From: Syntrophaceae bacterium | Lineage (GTDB): Bacteria > Desulfobacterota > Syntrophia > Syntrophales > UBA2185 | Direction of reading: 5' to 3' | Assembly (NCBI GenBank): GCA_017885225.1 | Contig: JAFNGM010000270.1 | Span: forward strand, 270 to 7,003 | Length of the DNA: 6,734 bases | In this document: positions 5,259-6,734 of the stretch, piece after piece | Numbering within the stretch: the stretch's first letter is position 1 | Layout of the letters: each line of letters begins with the position of its first letter | Made by a program: the position numbers and the translations under genes | The notes under the pieces: generated by a model | Told to the model about the DNA's origin: nothing | Databases searched by the model: none | Seen by the model: the letters and a program-made list of their open reading frames with translations, nothing else

Positions 5259-6446
5259 TTACATCATCTCAAAGATGCCTGCCGCTCCCATACCGCCTGC
5301 AATACACATGGAAACAATACCCCGCTTCGCATTACGCCGCTTTAATTCATAAAGGAGCTGGGCAGTCAGCTTGGCACCTGTGGCGCCTAAAGGATGGCCG
5401 AGGGCAATTGCCCCGCCATTGGGATTTATATCGCCGGCTGCCAGCCTGTCCTCGATCCCCACCGCTCTTATTGAATAGAGTGCCTGGCAGGCGAAGGCTT
5501 CATTAATCTCAAATACATCGATATCTTTCGTCGTCAATCCCGCCAGTTTTAGAACCTTCGGGATTGCGAACGCAGGGCCGATACCCATTTCCTCTGGTTT
5601 GCAGCCCGCCACTGCGTAGTGGGTCAGCCTGGCAAGGGGTTTCAAACCTGACGACTTTGCCTTATCTTCACTCATCAGCAGTGCAAATCCGGCTCCGTCT
5701 GTCATCTGGGACGAATTCCCGGCCGTGACAGAGCCTCCCTGTTTGAACGGTGATTTCAACCTCCCAAGATCCTCCATCGTCGTCGGCCATCTCACACCGT
5801 CATCCATGTCAAATACAACCTGTTCCCTGATTCTTTTCCCCTCCTTTGATTTGGTGTATCGATAGGCGTTGATCGGTATTATTTCATCCTTAAACTTTCC
5901 GGCCTTGATTGCTTCGTAGGCCCTGCGGTTGCTCTCCATGCCGAACCTGTCCTGGTCTTCACGGGATACCTTGTAATTCGCGGCGACGTTTTCCGCCGTG
6001 ATGCCCATAGATACATAGACGTTCGGAAGATCTCCCCACTCAGGATGGGGACGAAAGACGTTCCCGCCCATGGGAACATGGGTCATGTTTTCACAACCGC
6101 CCGCAATAATTGCCTGTGACCAGCCCGCCCTGATCTTCGCCGTCGCGTCTGCAATAGCCTGGAGCCCGGAAGAACAGAAACGGTTGATGATCATACCGCA
6201 CGCAGTTATGGGAACTCCTGCTCCAATGGCAATAACCTTCGCCAGGTTCATGCCCTGTTCGGCCTCGGGAAATGCGCACCCGACGATCACATCATCCACA
6301 TCTTCAAGTTTCAGCGCGGGAACCCTCCCTATGAGCCCCTTCATTACCTGGATACCTATTTCGTCGCTCCGGGTGTTCGCGAGACCACCTCTCCTGTAAC
6401 GCCCGCCCGGACTTCTCACGGATTCAACAATAACAGCTTCACTCAT
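5259..6446 (-). CDS. fadA: Acetyl-CoA acyltransferase / 3-ketoacyl-CoA thiolase (FadA type)
   Basis: This cytoplasmic thiolase cleaves 3-ketoacyl-CoA with CoA to acetyl-CoA and a shortened acyl-CoA; thiolases can also run in the condensing direction. It has 395 residues, the full family length. Catalytic residues are Cys91 in NRFCSSGLQA, His351 in GGAIALGHPLGATG and Cys381 in CIAGGMGAAG. ENMTHVPMGGN (119-129), SVTAGNSSQMTDGA (239-252) and FEINEAFA (312-319) are also conserved. The start at 6446 has a purine-rich AAGGGGG site about 8 nt upstream and lies 15 nt after the stop of the fadN gene, so the two are co-transcribed. Pairing with FadN favours a beta-oxidation thiolase over a stand-alone acetoacetyl-CoA thiolase, but chain-length preference cannot be read from the sequence. 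Confidence 0.93.
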   Translation of the reverse strand: MSEAVIVESVRSPGGRYRRGGLANTRSDEIGIQVMKGLIGRVPALKLEDVDDVIVGCAFPEAEQGMNLAKVIAIGAGVPITACGMIINRFCSSGLQAIADATAKIRAGWSQAIIAGGCENMTHVPMGGNVFRPHPEWGDLPNVYVSMGITAENVAANYKVSREDQDRFGMESNRRAYEAIKAGKFKDEIIPINAYRYTKSKEGKRIREQVVFDMDDGVRWPTTMEDLGRLKSPFKQGGSVTAGNSSQMTDGAGFALLMSEDKAKSSGLKPLARLTHYAVAGCKPEEMGIGPAFAIPKVLKLAGLTTKDIDVFEINEAFACQALYSIRAVGIEDRLAAGDINPNGGAIALGHPLGATGAKLTAQLLYELKRRNAKRGIVSMCIAGGMGAAGIFEMM

Positions 6447-6461
6447 GATATTACCCCCTTT

Positions 6462-6734
6462 TTAGTTGCGCAACGGCTTGCCGGTATTCAGCAAATGCAT
6501 GATCCTGTCCTGGGTTTTTTGCTCTCCGCAGAGGCTCAAAAAGGCTTCTCTCTCCAGGTTCAGGATTTCCTGTTCCGTGACCAGTGTACCTTCCGGACAG
6601 TCCCCGCCGGAAAGAATATAAGCAAGCTTTCCTGCAATATGTGCATCATAGTCCGAAATAAAATTCCCTTGCCTCATATTGTATACAACGGAATTACACA
6701 TACCCCGGAAATTTTCTCCCATCACGGGAATCAT
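6462..6734 (-). CDS. fadN: C-terminal fragment of FadN-type 3-hydroxyacyl-CoA dehydrogenase / enoyl-CoA hydratase
   Basis: Only the last ~90 codons lie in the window; the gene continues past the right edge. The tail contains NMRQGNFISDYDAHIAGKLAYILSGGD, EQEILNLEREAFLSLCGEQKTQDRI and the terminal GKPLRN, which are characteristic of the C-terminus of Bacillus FadN-like proteins (about 790 residues) that join hydroxyacyl-CoA dehydrogenase and enoyl-CoA hydratase domains. The methionine codon at the window edge (6734-6732) is most likely internal, not the true start. The gene is followed after 15 nt by the thiolase, the usual fadN-fadA order. Together they would carry out hydration, oxidation and thiolysis of enoyl-CoA esters. 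The operon promoter is outside the window. Confidence 0.85.
   Translation of the reverse strand: MIPVMGENFRGMCNSVVYNMRQGNFISDYDAHIAGKLAYILSGGDCPEGTLVTEQEILNLEREAFLSLCGEQKTQDRIMHLLNTGKPLRN

Noticed and set aside
5141..5506. A plus-strand open frame of 121 codons crossing the terminator and the end of fadA
   Set aside because: It spans the hairpin, overlaps the thiolase coding sequence on the other strand and its translation has no recognisable family features.
6462..6734. A complete 90-residue small gene beginning with ATG at the right edge
   Set aside because: The sequence is the conserved C-terminus of FadN and the ATG only coincides with the window end. The gene almost certainly continues beyond it.
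1..6734. Mobile element, CRISPR array, toxin-antitoxin or phage-defence system
   Set aside because: I found no regularly spaced repeats, transposase-like protein, terminal inverted repeats or small gene pair with such features. Every long coding region is accounted for by a housekeeping or catabolic family.

Overview
The window looks like an ordinary chromosomal segment of an anaerobic Gram-negative bacterium, with an impression of slightly over 50% GC. AmpG muropeptide recycling points to a Gram-negative envelope. A small single-cluster ferredoxin and a FadN/FadA beta-oxidation pair would suit a syntrophic or sulfate-reducing Desulfobacterota-type lineage (Syntrophus-like). That placement is an inference from gene content, not from a phylogenetic marker. 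There are no rRNA or tRNA genes, no CRISPR array, no insertion sequence and no obvious phage gene.

Layout. (1) Positions 1-1937, minus strand: a two-gene unit of a class I glutamine amidotransferase-like (peptidase C26) hydrolase followed with zero spacing by ampG, which runs off the left edge. (2) Positions 1938-2216: a divergent intergenic region with two back-to-back sigma70-type promoters. Their -35 boxes form a perfect 9-bp inverted repeat, and the rightward promoter is followed by an RNA leader of about 130 nt. (3) Positions 2217-5169, plus strand: a tight five-gene run of a [4Fe-4S] ferredoxin, class II fructose-bisphosphate aldolase, queD, queE and queC. (4) Positions 5170-5258: convergent intergenic region with a strong hairpin that reads as a bidirectional terminator. 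(5) Positions 5259-6734, minus strand: a fadA-type thiolase preceded by the C-terminal end of fadN, which enters from the right edge.

How the genes work together. QueD, QueE and QueC are three consecutive enzymes from 7,8-dihydroneopterin triphosphate to preQ0, the 7-deazaguanine precursor of queuosine. The first step (FolE) and the later steps (QueF, Tgt, QueA) are not in the window. QueE is a radical SAM enzyme that needs a reductant, so the co-directional ferredoxin could be functionally linked, although this is not shown. The aldolase is a central glycolytic/gluconeogenic enzyme with no obvious link to queuosine. On the left, AmpG imports anhydromuropeptides, and the adjacent C26 hydrolase may act on a gamma-glutamyl bond in the recovered peptide. 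On the right, FadN (hydratase/dehydrogenase) and FadA (thiolase) complete a beta-oxidation cycle.

I saw no clearly new system. The points most worth a second look are the mirrored divergent promoter, the mixed ferredoxin-aldolase-preQ0 operon, the similar sequence in the ferredoxin leader and upstream of queD, and the AmpG/C26 pairing.
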